Positions 1-7,739 are shown, numbered from the stretch's first letter. The stretch: 9,874 bases of DNA from Deltaproteobacteria bacterium (GCA_031267005.1 JAIRZX010000410.1:1-9874); one strand, 5' to 3'. Notes: generated by a model not told the origin, from the sequence alone. A program made the numbers and translations.

Positions 1-430
1 AACAGGCCTCTTTGCCGACGATGGCCGTCCGCAGATCCGAGACCATTTTTTCAACATTGTCGAGTCTGGTCTGGAACCTGTCTTGGAAAACATCAGTCCT
101 GGTGCTCGTCCCAGAAAACCTGTCGCCCATGTCCGTCCGCAAACGGTTGATCCTGTCGCCCATGTCTGTCCGCAAGTTGCCCATGTCTGTCCGCAAGTTG
201 CCCATGTCCATCCGCAAACGGTTGATCCTGTCGCCCATGTCTGTCCGCAAGTTGCCCATGTCTGTCCGCAAATCGGTGATCCTGGCGCTCATTTGGTTAA
301 GCCTGCCGTCTACCACTGCCTGGAACGCACTTGCTCTGGTAGCCAAACCTTCAAGCCTGGCAACAATGCAATTTACATTGCTTTCCATCCCAGCTATCCT
401 GGTTTTCAGGTCATCTATCTCGAATTTCAT
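1..430 (-). CDS. Coiled-coil protein with 7- and 11-residue repeats, 3' end outside window
   Basis: The reading frame opens at ATG 428-430 and stays open to the left edge, giving 143 codons (MKFEIDDLKTRIAGMESNV...). Residues 54-104 are made of near-identical modules: the heptad LRTDMGN/LRTDMGD and the 11-residue LRTDMGDRINR, in the order 7, 11, 7, 7, 11 with a further partial unit. Regular Leu/Met/Ile spacing with charged residues between is typical of a parallel coiled coil, and 7- and 11-residue periods can be mixed in one continuous coil. The N-terminal 50 residues also read as helical and coil-forming. There is no signal peptide or membrane segment in the visible part, though proteins of this style often have a C-terminal membrane helix that would lie off-window. 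No in-frame start lies just upstream and no clear Shine-Dalgarno is seen; Met15 is an alternative start. Function unknown. That it codes is fairly sure because all repeats keep frame; oligomerisation is inferred. Confidence 0.8.
   Translation of the reverse strand, partial: MKFEIDDLKTRIAGMESNVNCIVARLEGLATRASAFQAVVDGRLNQMSARITDLRTDMGNLRTDMGDRINRLRMDMGNLRTDMGNLRTDMGDRINRLRTDMGDRFSGTSTRTDVFQDRFQTRLDNVEKMVSDLRTAIVGKEAC
131..292 (-). repeat. Modular in-frame tandem repeat of 21-bp and 33-bp units
   Basis: Six abutting units occur at 131-163 (33 bp), 164-184 (21), 185-205 (21), 206-238 (33), 239-259 (21) and 260-292 (33). The 21-bp units encode the heptad and the 33-bp units encode the 11-residue module, so any gain or loss keeps frame. 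Three of the 21-bp units are identical in sequence. The 33-21-21 block and the following 33-21 block look like a recent block duplication. The last unit has diverged most. Confidence 0.9.
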
Positions 431-552
431 GCTGTCACGCTTTCTGTATGATGATTTCGGAGAACTTTGGATGGCATATCCAAAAACGGCTTAACGGAAA
501 ACAAAGCATTTCGACGGTCTTCTTTACGGTTTCGGAATCGGGTGCCATGTAA

Positions 553-826
553 TCACCGATGCTGGAGAATTTTCATGGCCCTCAATGCTTCTTCGGGCTG
601 CACTTCAGGGCGCCGTTATGCTGGGTGCCCCGTCGCCTCCGGCGGGCTGACCCGCGCCAGCCGTTTCCTCAAGGGACTTGACTCAAGACATGATGGCATA
701 AGCCGTCTCGTCGTCAGCCGCCGGAAAGGCAGGAGTATGAGAAGCTAACCTCTCAAAACCCCTCGGACGGGAATCGACCGTGACTTCCTTGGGGACCTCA
801 AGTGTCCGGGCATCAGGCCGCATCAC
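553..826 (-). pseudogene. Remnant of a small unknown protein gene, split across two frames
   Basis: Two adjacent minus-strand frames each read like protein. Frame 1 starts at GTG 826 or ATG 823 and gives 46 residues from the ATG (MRPDARTLEVPKEV...DDETAYAIMS), ending at TGA 683-685. Frame 2 overlaps this end, with an ATG at 699, and reads ...SPLRKRLARVSPPEATGHPA to TAA 616-618; it then continues in the same frame as RRPEVQPEEALRAMKILQHR to TGA 553-555. The simplest reading is one former gene of about 90 codons with a one-base frameshift near 685-697 and a nonsense codon at 616-618. An alternative is two or three tiny overlapping genes. A promoter sits about 50 nt upstream of the start, which supports former or present expression. 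I do not recognise the family. The sequence TCT TGA at the frame change is not the prfB-type slippery site. Confidence 0.4.
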
Positions 827-879
827 GGTGACTGGAAATCTCTTTCCCTGATTTTAACACAAGGCACGTTCTTCGGAAA

Positions 880-909
880 ATTATTTTTTCATCTGAACGC
901 AACTGTAAA
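880..909 (-). promoter_or_regulatory. Sigma70-type promoter upstream of the broken small gene
   Basis: On the minus strand the -35 is TTTACA (904-909), the spacer is 18 bp and the -10 is AATAAT (880-885), each box one mismatch from consensus. The start of transcription would be near 873, about 50 nt before ATG 823. It lies in a short AT-rich island within GC-rich DNA. Confidence 0.55.
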
Positions 910-910
910 T

Positions 911-942
911 TGTGACGTAAATTTAACTTCGCTGTGACGTAA
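911..942 (-). promoter_or_regulatory. Two direct repeats, candidate tandem activator site
   Basis: The 10-mer TGTGACGTAA (+ strand; TTACGTCACA on the minus strand) occurs at 911-920 and again at 933-942, exactly 22 bp apart, about two helical turns. The repeats lie directly upstream of the -35 box, centred near -42 and -64 from the inferred start. That spacing and phasing suit a dimeric activator such as an OmpR/PhoB-type response regulator. The regulator's identity is inference. Confidence 0.5.
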
Positions 943-2123
943 GGGTAAGTTCGGCCCTCTGCGCCATGTCGCGGAACCCGTGCCGGAACTGCGGCGCTCG
1001 GTTAAAGCCTGGCTACCTCACTGCTTGGCCGACGGCTGCTGCACGCACAGGCCGACCGGTCGGGCGCATTGCTCCGGGGGTGGGGAGAAATCCAGCCGTC
1101 AGGGAGGGTTCCGGCACTGGTTTTGCGGCTGGAGTCCCGATGGCGGATGGTCGTCGGTTGCGCGGAGGCGTCGTTGACGCTGAGGTGTCGTAAGTAACCT
1201 TTTCAGGAAGTAGCTGAGGTCAGACTGCGGGTGTTGGGGAGTGGCGGAGACGGCAGCTTCGTAGTGTTCGCAAGTCCGTTTGCGCGTCTTCCGCTCAGGG
1301 GCCCTGAAGCGGAGGGCGGGAGGCACCCCCGCCGCGCCTTTGAAAGCGGGAACGGCGGGCGGGACGCCATCGGGGCGGGCGCGGCTGGAGATTTCGTATG
1401 CGGGACCGGGCGGGTCCGTTCCGCGACCGGGGGGGGAAAGCTCCGTCTTCGTAACTGTGTCGGGGCTGGTCCGGGGGGGGAAGAGGCGGGCGAACGGCTT
1501 AGGCTCCTCGCAGCTGAACTTCATGCTTCGCCGGGGCCCTGCTGCGCCTTCGGCCGCTGCGGAAGCAAGCGAGGCTCCGGGGGAGTTTTACGCGGGACGT
1601 GCGCGGGCCTGAGTGGCTAGGCGGGCCTTCCGGCAAACCTGGACACGCGCCGGGCCAGCTCGGACGGCCTGCGCGGGGTAGGGGCCGGCTAGCCTCTCGC
1701 GGGAGGCGGGGCAGCGGCCGCGTTCGATATCGAGCTCCTCTCGGCAGGCGGCGACGACCGTCATAGCCCGGACTGAGGCGTTTTCGGGGAGTTGGCTTTA
1801 TGGGCACCCGCTTCCAGCATACGTTCGCCGACGGGCATCAAGGCGGCCCGGCCCGGCCTGGCCCGGTCCGGCGGGGCGAGGGCGGAGGACAGGGCATGGC
1901 GTTTCCCCTCCAGGAGTTCCAATGGCAGTGGCGGCGGAATTTCCGGGAAAGGAGTGGCCCCTTGGGCAACATCCTCGGCGAGGGAGGGAAGCTCCCGCTC
2001 CTGGCTTTCCAGGAAGCCGCGCCTCCCCGATGCGGCAGTTATGGGGAATGGCCTTATAGGCGGTCCAGGGCGGGTCTGCGCTTTCCTTTGGGAGGCTTCC
2101 AGGGAACGGGCGACGCTGGCTGT

Positions 2124-2177
2124 GGCGGGGAAGCCGGGGAAGCCGGGGAAGCCGGGGAAGCCGGGGAAGCCGGAGGG
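2124..2177 (+). repeat. Tandem 9-bp array, unit GCCGGGGAA
   Basis: Four exact copies run from 2133 to 2168, flanked by a degenerate copy on each side (2124-2132 and 2169-2177). A multiple of three, it would encode a collagen-like Gly-Lys-Pro or Glu-Ala-Gly repeat if translated, but the surrounding frames are not convincing genes. Confidence 0.9.
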
Positions 2178-3095
2178 GCAGGAAGGCTACAGCCCCAGGC
2201 CTATTTGGAGGAGATATCGGCCGCCATGGACGTTGGGGGCTCGGCCTGAGGCCGGCTCGCGGTTTTCGGACTGGACCAAGCCAGGGGCCCCGCCGGGATT
2301 AATTTTGAGACGAGGACGCTCGCGAAGTGCAAGGCAACGCATGTGCCGTGCTGCAAAAGCAGACGTCCCTTCGCCCGCTCGACCGGGGTGGAAGCGCCTT
2401 CCGCGGTATCCATTCACCGAGCAGGAGTCCGCCACTCCGCGCTTCCTGGCTTCCTGACCTCTTTGCCGTGCCCCTCCTCTCGTCTGCCCGAAGATCCACT
2501 CCATCCTGACACGGGGGGGACCGGGGGGCTCCCCCTTATGGCCGTGAACGGATACCCTTCCGCGCGCGGCCTTGCCGCCGCGGCCCCGGGTTAAGCCCTC
2601 GCCCAGGACTTCGCCGTTGCCCGGCTAAAGGCCCGCTAGAGCCCCAGCGGATCTTTCCGGTCGATGGTTTTTTGGTTTTCTCGCGAGGCGTCTGGCGTTC
2701 TTGCGGGAGACCACAGGAGCGAGCCTCATCGCGGCCAGGACTTTCCGGCGGACCTTAACCGCCGCGTCCATGCCGCCAGCCAGTTTGCAATCGTCGAGGC
2801 GTTTTCGAGCTTAGTAATTGACTTCAAGGAACCAGTCCCTCGGAGTCGGCGAAGTTCCTGGCCTGCTGTTCCCCTAGCCGCGCGGCCGCTCGGAACGCGT
2901 CTCTGTCTTTGCGGACCAGGATGACGCGATCGGCTCGGTGTCGGCGGGCCAGGCGGAGGATTTCCTCGCGTCTCAGGCTCCGGGGTGGTCGCGTCTGGGC
3001 GAGGAACGCCTTCTTAGCGGGTTGCCTGGCATGAAAGGTTTTCTTGCGGCGAACCCCGGGGAGCCCGCGGCATGCAGCGCGCGACATGCGGCTCA

Positions 3096-3149
3096 TTTCA
3101 TGGGCAGGGGCGCCGCCCGCTGCGTGATTGGTGTGCCATGAAACTTTTT
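3096..3149 (+). terminator. Inverted repeat followed by T5, possible plus-strand terminator
   Basis: TTTCATGG (3096-3103) pairs with CCATGAAA (3136-3143), and a smaller GC hairpin can form between them. TTTTT follows at 3145-3149. No plus-strand gene that would need it is visible, so it may be a relic or chance structure. Confidence 0.3.
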
Positions 3150-3268
3150 CTCCTGTAGCCGGGCCAAGAACATTCGCTATGTAGCCATCCGCGTTTGATG
3201 GGCCGGGGTGTCGGAAACCCGGCATGAACGTTTAGCTGGAGTGGACCAAAGCCCGGATCCAGGCCATG

Positions 3269-3324
3269 CAGGTCTCCAGGTCTCCAGGTCTCCAGGTTTC
3301 CGGGCTTCCGGGCTTCCGGGCTGG
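3269..3324 (+). repeat. Tandem 8-bp array grading between two unit types
   Basis: There are seven contiguous 8-bp units: three copies of CAGGTCTC, one CAGGTTTC, two of CGGGCTTC and one CGGGCTGG. The gradual change along the array suggests slippage plus point mutation. A period of 8 is not a multiple of three, which argues against coding use. Confidence 0.9.
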
Positions 3325-3458
3325 GGGCTTGGGAACTGCCGGGCCGGGCGGCGTGGCGGGGTCGGGGAGGCAACGTCTCCGGGCCGGGCGCGGGAGGAAC
3401 CGGGGACGGCGCGGCGGTTTAGCCGGACGGAGAGGCAGGGCTTGGCAATCCCGCGCGG

Positions 3459-3504
3459 AAAAGAAAAGCGGCCCCGGGGAAGCTCTCGCTTCCTCCGGGG
3501 CCGC
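3459..3504 (-). terminator. Rho-independent terminator of the autotransporter gene
   Basis: About 50 nt past the stop codon, the minus strand forms a 16-bp GC-rich stem with a single bulged A (3468-3504) closed by a GAGA (GNRA-type) tetraloop. It is followed by TTTTCTTTT (3459-3467). This is one of the strongest terminators in the window and implies a monocistronic end. Confidence 0.92.
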
Positions 3505-3552
3505 GGGATTATCGACCCGGCCTCAAGCCGGTGCCGCTTTGGGGGCGGCGAA

Positions 3553-6543
3553 TCAGAAGGTGACCTTGAAGCTCAGGTTGGCGGAGATTCCGTCGCGGCG
3601 CCCGGCGGAGCCCTGGACTCCCAGCTGGACTTCCACGGGGCTGTCGGGGGCGGCCACGATGACGCCCAGCTCGCCCACGCCGGAAGACCCGCCCAAGGTG
3701 GACTTGGGGAGGTCCATGCCCGCGTAGGTGACCACGGAGTCGCCGTCGAACTCGTGCTCGAAGTAGAGCCCGAAGTAGCCCTTGATGGACCGGGTGAGGG
3801 CCGCGCTCAGTCTGCCTCCGACCTTGATTCTGGAGGAGGTGACGGAGCTGAGCGATACCCTGTCCCCGTCGAGGAAGAACTCGTCTCCGTCCCTGTGGGT
3901 GTGGAAGTACTTGGCCGAGAGGTCCAAGGAGCCGTCGAATGAGTCAAAGTCGATAATGTAGCCTCCCCCGGCGTGGAAGCCCCAGTACTTGGCGTCCATG
4001 TCGTAGCGGATCTCCCTGCCCAGGAAGACGAAGTCGCGGGTCTTGAACTCGGCGTCTGTCTTGCCGAAGCGGACCGAAGCCTCGAAGTAGGGGTGGCTGG
4101 CGTCGGCCTGGCCCACGTCCATTCTCGCGAAAACCCCGCCTCCTATGTAGTTCACGTCGCCCTCGCCGTGGACGGTCGGGATGCCGGCGAAGTCGTTGTA
4201 CGAGTCGAACGTCCCGTCTCCGAACTCGAGGAAGGCTCCCGCCGCGAAGGGCCCGGCCGAGGTCTCGGTCGCGAAGGCCACCCCCACGTCGCCGGAAACG
4301 CCCTTGACGTCTATGTGCGATCCCGTCTCGGTGCGGCTCCAGCCGTAACCGACGGTGGCGAATGCCGCCACGCCGACGTTCCCGGAGACGGAGGCGAGCG
4401 CGGACGGGATGGCCTGGGAGGCGATGAAGTCGGCGCCGCGGTTCACGAAGGAAATGTCGGCGAGCGGGAGCTCGGACAGGACCTTGGCCTCCTCCAGGGG
4501 CGCGCGCCCCGCGACGGTGAAAGCCTGGCTGTCGGCGTCGAGGGTTCCGTAGTAGAAAGAGAGGTTGTGCGTGAGGTTGAACACCCCCGTGCCGCTCATG
4601 GTAGCGGAGGATTCGAAAATGTTGATTTCAGCCCCTACTGGCAGGGCGCCCGCCCCGGTGATATGGGCGTTTATGACGGTCGGATCCGTCGTTGGCCCTA
4701 AAGCCACGGTCCCGGCTGCGGGGATAAGCGCGTCACCCCCCCCTCCGACGGTGGCGGCCATCGCGCGTTCGCTCGTTACGTTCACGTTCATGGCGTTGAA
4801 GCCTGACAAATTACGGAAAAGCTTGTTCGCCCCCTGGTAGTCCACGTTGTCGAGGGTCAGGGTGTTTCTGGAGTACTTGTCGCCGCCCGCGCCGCCCGCG
4901 CCGCCGTACAGGTCGACGTTGGCGTTGTCGAGGGTAATTTTGCCGCCGAAGGAAAGCGTGTTGCCGACGGCGTCGCCGCCCGACCCGAATGACATCCCGC
5001 CGTAAATTGAGTTGGCTACGTGGCTGTCCATTACCGAAACGCGGTTGTTGTTGGCGGTGCCGTTCGCGCCGCCGTCATTGGAATACCCGCCGTAAATTAC
5101 CCCGTCCACTGCGTTTGCCAGTCCGGATATTTGGATCTCGTTGCCGTCTGCGGCGCTCCAGTCCGAATACCCGCCGAAAACGCGTCCTTGGAGATCAGCG
5201 CCGCCGCTTAGCGATACGAAGTTTCCAATGGCCTTGCCCTTCACCGTAGCGGAGCCGGCTTGAGCGTGTCCTCCGTAGACGTCGCCTAGGACCTGCCCGC
5301 CGGAAACGTAGGCCTTGTTGCTTTGGGCCATTCCGCCCGTCACCTGGCCGCCCGTCACGTCCACGGAGACCAGGCCGCCTCTCATATACACTTCGTTGTT
5401 CTGGGCGGTGTTCTCGGAGTTGACCGACTGTGTCATGTCGACCCCGCCGCCCAACACGCTTCCGTAGACTTTTGTGTCAGTCCCGGATATCTGAACGGTG
5501 TTGCCCTGTATCGTTGCTCCGTCCACGATCCTTCCGTAACCGCCGACGACGTGGGCGGCGTTCGTCCCGGAAGCGCTTACTGTTCCCCTCTCCATCTTGA
5601 CGTAGTTCCCCTGGATTAAGGGAGTCGCCCCTGTTGCCGAATCCTTCATGCCCCGGGTCAGCAATGCTCCGAAAACCGAGTTGTCTATTTGCAACGTCCC
5701 GCTCGTGGCGTCGCCCTGAATTTCGACGTAGTTGCCCGTAAGGCTGCTGGCTACCACCTGGCCCGCGATGTTTGACCCGTCCACCGAGGCGCCGACCAGA
5801 TGGTCTATCTGCAGGCTTGAAGACGAGGCTCCGGCGTTGATTTTCACGTAGTTGCCCGAGGCGTTGCCTCCGGCGTATTCGTAGTTGCCGGGGGAGATTT
5901 CTGTGCCGGCTATTTGGCCGCCTATGACGAATAGCATATCGGCGTTAGTGGACGTGTAGCCTTCTTCGAACACCACGAAGTTGCCGGTTACGGTAGCTGT
6001 AAAATTGTCAGTCGGCGCAATATCTGGGCCGTGCTGGGCAAGGCCTCCGTATATTCCACCATTGTTGGCGATGGTGGTCGTCCCCAGGACCGCCACGCTG
6101 ACTTGGTTGTTCGTCACGGTGACGCTTTGGGAAGGGTTTGCGGAAACGCCGCCTATGGCGAACAGCGCTTGATCGGCGCCGGTCGTTATTATCAGTTTGT
6201 TGAGATTGACGGTTGCCGTGTCTGAAGCGCCAGCCGCGACGCTGTTTCCGGAAACGCTGTTATTGAACGTCAGCGTGAAGTTCTGGTATTCAGGTGTCGT
6301 GCCGTTAAAGGAAATGACTATGTCGCCAAGCGTCGTTCCTCCAGGAGTAGTATTAACGCTTGTTACCCAGGCGTGGGTGGGGGTTACGAGCTCCCATAAG
6401 GCTAATGTAGTGGTATCTGCGAAGGCTGCCGCCGGAAAGGACGCCAGGGCGGCGAAGGCGATAAGGCACGCCGCAAGCGTGGCTGCCAGCGTCCCGAAGC
6501 GGCTTTGGGCGCAACTGTTTGGAACATGCGATTGTCTGTTCAA
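3553..6543 (-). CDS. Autotransporter (type Va secretion) with repeat-rich passenger
   Basis: This 996-residue protein exports its own passenger across the outer membrane. Residues 1-42 form a signal peptide: basic start, hydrophobic core around residues 19-37, and Ala-Phe-Ala before Asp43. Residues about 130-580 contain some 13 repeats of 20-45 residues. Each opens with a strand like GNYVKI, GNTVQI or NNEVYM and most close with a glycine turn such as VYGG, VFGGYS or IYGG, as expected for a beta-helical or beta-solenoid passenger. A linker follows, then residues about 720-996 form the autotransporter beta-domain, with alternating aromatic strands and a terminal Phe (...ANLSFKVTF), the usual BAM recognition signal. 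The start is TTG at 6541-6543, preceded by AGGAG (6551-6555) with 7 nt spacing; no ATG fits better. It is flanked by gene-free DNA and closed by a strong terminator, so it is probably transcribed alone. Passenger function (adhesion, surface coat) is unknown; no protease catalytic motif was recognised. Confidence 0.93.
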   Translation of the reverse strand: MNRQSHVPNSCAQSRFGTLAATLAACLIAFAALASFPAAAFADTTTLALWELVTPTHAWVTSVNTTPGGTTLGDIVISFNGTTPEYQNFTLTFNNSVSGNSVAAGASDTATVNLNKLIITTGADQALFAIGGVSANPSQSVTVTNNQVSVAVLGTTTIANNGGIYGGLAQHGPDIAPTDNFTATVTGNFVVFEEGYTSTNADMLFVIGGQIAGTEISPGNYEYAGGNASGNYVKINAGASSSSLQIDHLVGASVDGSNIAGQVVASSLTGNYVEIQGDATSGTLQIDNSVFGALLTRGMKDSATGATPLIQGNYVKMERGTVSASGTNAAHVVGGYGRIVDGATIQGNTVQISGTDTKVYGSVLGGGVDMTQSVNSENTAQNNEVYMRGGLVSVDVTGGQVTGGMAQSNKAYVSGGQVLGDVYGGHAQAGSATVKGKAIGNFVSLSGGADLQGRVFGGYSDWSAADGNEIQISGLANAVDGVIYGGYSNDGGANGTANNNRVSVMDSHVANSIYGGMSFGSGGDAVGNTLSFGGKITLDNANVDLYGGAGGAGGDKYSRNTLTLDNVDYQGANKLFRNLSGFNAMNVNVTSERAMAATVGGGGDALIPAAGTVALGPTTDPTVINAHITGAGALPVGAEINIFESSATMSGTGVFNLTHNLSFYYGTLDADSQAFTVAGRAPLEEAKVLSELPLADISFVNRGADFIASQAIPSALASVSGNVGVAAFATVGYGWSRTETGSHIDVKGVSGDVGVAFATETSAGPFAAGAFLEFGDGTFDSYNDFAGIPTVHGEGDVNYIGGGVFARMDVGQADASHPYFEASVRFGKTDAEFKTRDFVFLGREIRYDMDAKYWGFHAGGGYIIDFDSFDGSLDLSAKYFHTHRDGDEFFLDGDRVSLSSVTSSRIKVGGRLSAALTRSIKGYFGLYFEHEFDGDSVVTYAGMDLPKSTLGGSSGVGELGVIVAAPDSPVEVQLGVQGSAGRRDGISANLSFKVTF
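4386..6180 (-). repeat. Degenerate protein-level repeats of the passenger domain
   Basis: Unit openings along the protein are NNQVSV, GNFVVF, GNYVKI, GNYVEI, GNYVKM, GNTVQI, NNEVYM, SNKAYV, GNFVSL, GNEIQI, NNRVSV, GNTLSF and RNTLTL. Most are paired with a downstream glycine turn (IYGG, VIGG, VVGG, VLGG, VYGG, VFGG, LYGG). The repeats are conserved at protein level but hardly at DNA level, so they are old. The last unit lacks the GG turn and leads into the non-repetitive linker before the barrel. Confidence 0.8.
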
Positions 6544-6550
6544 TGTTATT

Positions 6551-6555
6551 CTCCT
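6551..6555 (-). promoter_or_regulatory. Shine-Dalgarno site fixing the TTG start of the autotransporter
   Basis: AGGAG on the minus strand ends 7 nt before the TTG at 6543. It is the only good ribosome-binding site in this region and supports TTG rather than a later ATG as the start. Confidence 0.8.
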
Positions 6556-6570
6556 GTTTCCAGTGTCTCA

Positions 6571-6642
6571 AAAAATAGATTTTTGCAAGCAGTCGTTTCC
6601 GCCGGGTGGCATCCTTCCGCGCAGGACGGCTTGTCTATTTTT
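6571..6642. repeat. Separated inverted repeat in the autotransporter leader
   Basis: AAAAATAGA (6571-6579) and TCTATTTTT (6634-6642) are perfect 9-bp inverted copies 54 nt apart, upstream of the autotransporter start. They could pair in the mRNA leader or mark two operator half-sites. No confident -10/-35 pair was found here, so the promoter of the autotransporter remains unlocated. Confidence 0.4.
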
Positions 6643-6910
6643 CGCCGATGGCGGCGGACGTTTCGCGATCGCCCCCGGACGGGCTTAGCCGTTGCGACCG
6701 GGCAAGGTTCGCGTCGGCTCCGCCGCGCCTCCGGCAGACACAGGGCACCGGGCGCAGTAATAGCCCGCGCCGCCCGGGGAAAATCAGGACGGTGCCAGAC
6801 GCGGCGTAGACGGGGGGGTGTTCCCGGCGCCCGGCGGGGCGACAGGCGGACGTAACCCATGCGGTCGTGCGAGAACGGAACCGCGCGGAGTGAGAGTGAT
6901 TGCGAGAGGA

Positions 6911-6957
<47 letters not shown>

Positions 6958-7275
6958 GTGGAAGGCCTAAATCGACGGCAACGGCTTGCGGGCCACTGCT
7001 CTGTGGAAAAGCTGGGCTTTAAGTCCCGGAAGGGCTCCGGCCAGCTGAAACCTCCTGTCGCGCCCTGGGCCCCGCAGAGGCGTTTGCAATGCGGGAAATT
7101 CTCGGCGCGGGCCTAAGAACGCAAGTACGTTGCGCCGCTTCGTTCCGGGTTGCGGCCTCGAGAGAGGCCGTCGAGAGTTCGGGCCCCTGTCGGGACTTAG
7201 GCGAGCGGGTAGCGCCCGGTCTGCCGTCTGAGGGCGGGCAGAACCCGGTCTTCAGATGCGAAGCCGTCTGGCATG

Positions 7276-7393
7276 ACGAGAGGAGGCGTAAGAGAGGATG
7301 GAGAGGAATCGTCGGGAAAGTACGAGAGAGGGGAAGGAGAGGGTTGGGCAAAGAGGAGAGTCAGGGGAGAGGGCGAGAGGGATCGAAAAGCTC
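7276..7393 (+). repeat. Polypurine-rich tract on the plus strand
   Basis: Roughly 120 nt is composed very largely of A and G on the plus strand, with irregular GAGAGG, GGAGAG and GAAAG motifs. Unlike the nearby arrays it is not an exact tandem repeat. It is the middle of three polypurine patches on this strand. Confidence 0.6.
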
Positions 7394-7551
7394 GGCCGGA
7401 CCTCGCGGGGACGCCGGATGGGGCCGCGAGCCGCCTTCGCGAGAGTGCGGAGGCACTGCACCTGAGCGGGGGGCCCGGCCCCGCCAGCTGGGCGGGGAGG
7501 CCCTGAGAGTCCCCGGTGGAAGCCTGAGAGGGCGGTTTTCCCGGCGGGGAC

Positions 7552-7600
7552 AAAAAAAGCCGCACTGGACCGGACCGGATTTCCGGTTCAGCCGTGCGGC
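7552..7600 (-). terminator. Rho-independent terminator (distal of a tandem pair)
   Basis: On the minus strand GCCGCAC and GTGCGGC (7559-7600) enclose a second stem of about ten pairs built on CCGGA/TCCGG. The long hairpin carries a small bulge and is followed by TTTTTTT (7552-7558). It would end the candidate transcript starting near 8011. Confidence 0.75.
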
Positions 7601-7602
7601 AC

Positions 7603-7640
7603 AAAAAAACCCGCAACCGTCCAGAAGAGGAAGGCGCGGG
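7603..7640 (-). terminator. Weaker terminator-like hairpin (proximal of a tandem pair)
   Basis: On the minus strand CCCGC (7636-7640) can pair with GCGGG (7610-7614), leaving a large loop, followed by TTTTTTT (7603-7609). The stem is short, so alone it would be weak, but it precedes the strong hairpin by only a few bases. Confidence 0.4.
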
Positions 7641-7686
7641 CCAGAAACTTGGTGTTGCTGAAAGGGCGGCTAGGCGATCCTACCGC

Positions 7687-7739
<53 letters not shown>

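Larger units (their letters stand above)
960..3458. other. GC-rich stretch of about 2.5 kb with no supported gene
   Basis: Long open frames exist on both strands, but they overlap each other, lack Shine-Dalgarno sites in front of their starts, have Pro/Gly/Arg/Ser-rich low-complexity products and match no family I recognise. This is what chance open frames look like in GC-rich DNA. The stretch does hold a 9-bp tandem array (2124-2177), an 8-bp tandem array (3269-3324), short poly-G runs and an inverted repeat followed by a T-run (3096-3149). No tRNA, rRNA or CRISPR signature was seen. Confidence 0.6.

Noticed and set aside
12..494. Plus-strand open frames across the 21/33-bp repeat
   Set aside because: They are antisense to the coiled-coil frame. 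The minus-strand product has sensible amphipathic heptads, while the plus-strand product is a low-complexity Ser/Pro/Val repeat.
435..548. 37-codon minus-strand frame (MAPDSETVKK...) ending 4 nt before the coiled-coil start
   Set aside because: It has no ribosome-binding site and no recognisable product. The closeness to the next start is suggestive but not enough to call a gene.
966..1193. Plus-strand frame opening with a Cys-x-x-Cys motif (MSRNPCRNCGARL), possibly a zinc ribbon
   Set aside because: There is only one Cys pair, no ribosome-binding site, and the rest is Gly/Arg/Ala low complexity.
1300..1375. Imperfect GC-rich repeats that translate as Gly-Gly-Thr-Pro motifs
   Set aside because: Only two or three diverged copies are seen. 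Such motifs are common as chance translations of GC-rich intergenic DNA.
1792..2457. 221-codon plus-strand frame containing a collagen-like Gly-Lys-Pro repeat
   Set aside because: The repeat is explained by the 9-bp DNA array. The TTG start has a purine-rich stretch directly abutting it with no spacing, and the composition is typical of non-coding GC-rich DNA.
2824..3225. 133-codon minus-strand frame with a charged, helix-like C-terminus (EEILRLARRHRADRVILVRKDRD)
   Set aside because: It could be a remnant, but it has no start signal, no recognisable family, and overlaps other equally long frames.
3208..3942. 244-codon plus-strand frame and other long plus-strand frames to 4701
   Set aside because: They are antisense to the autotransporter barrel and terminator and are products of its GC-rich third positions.
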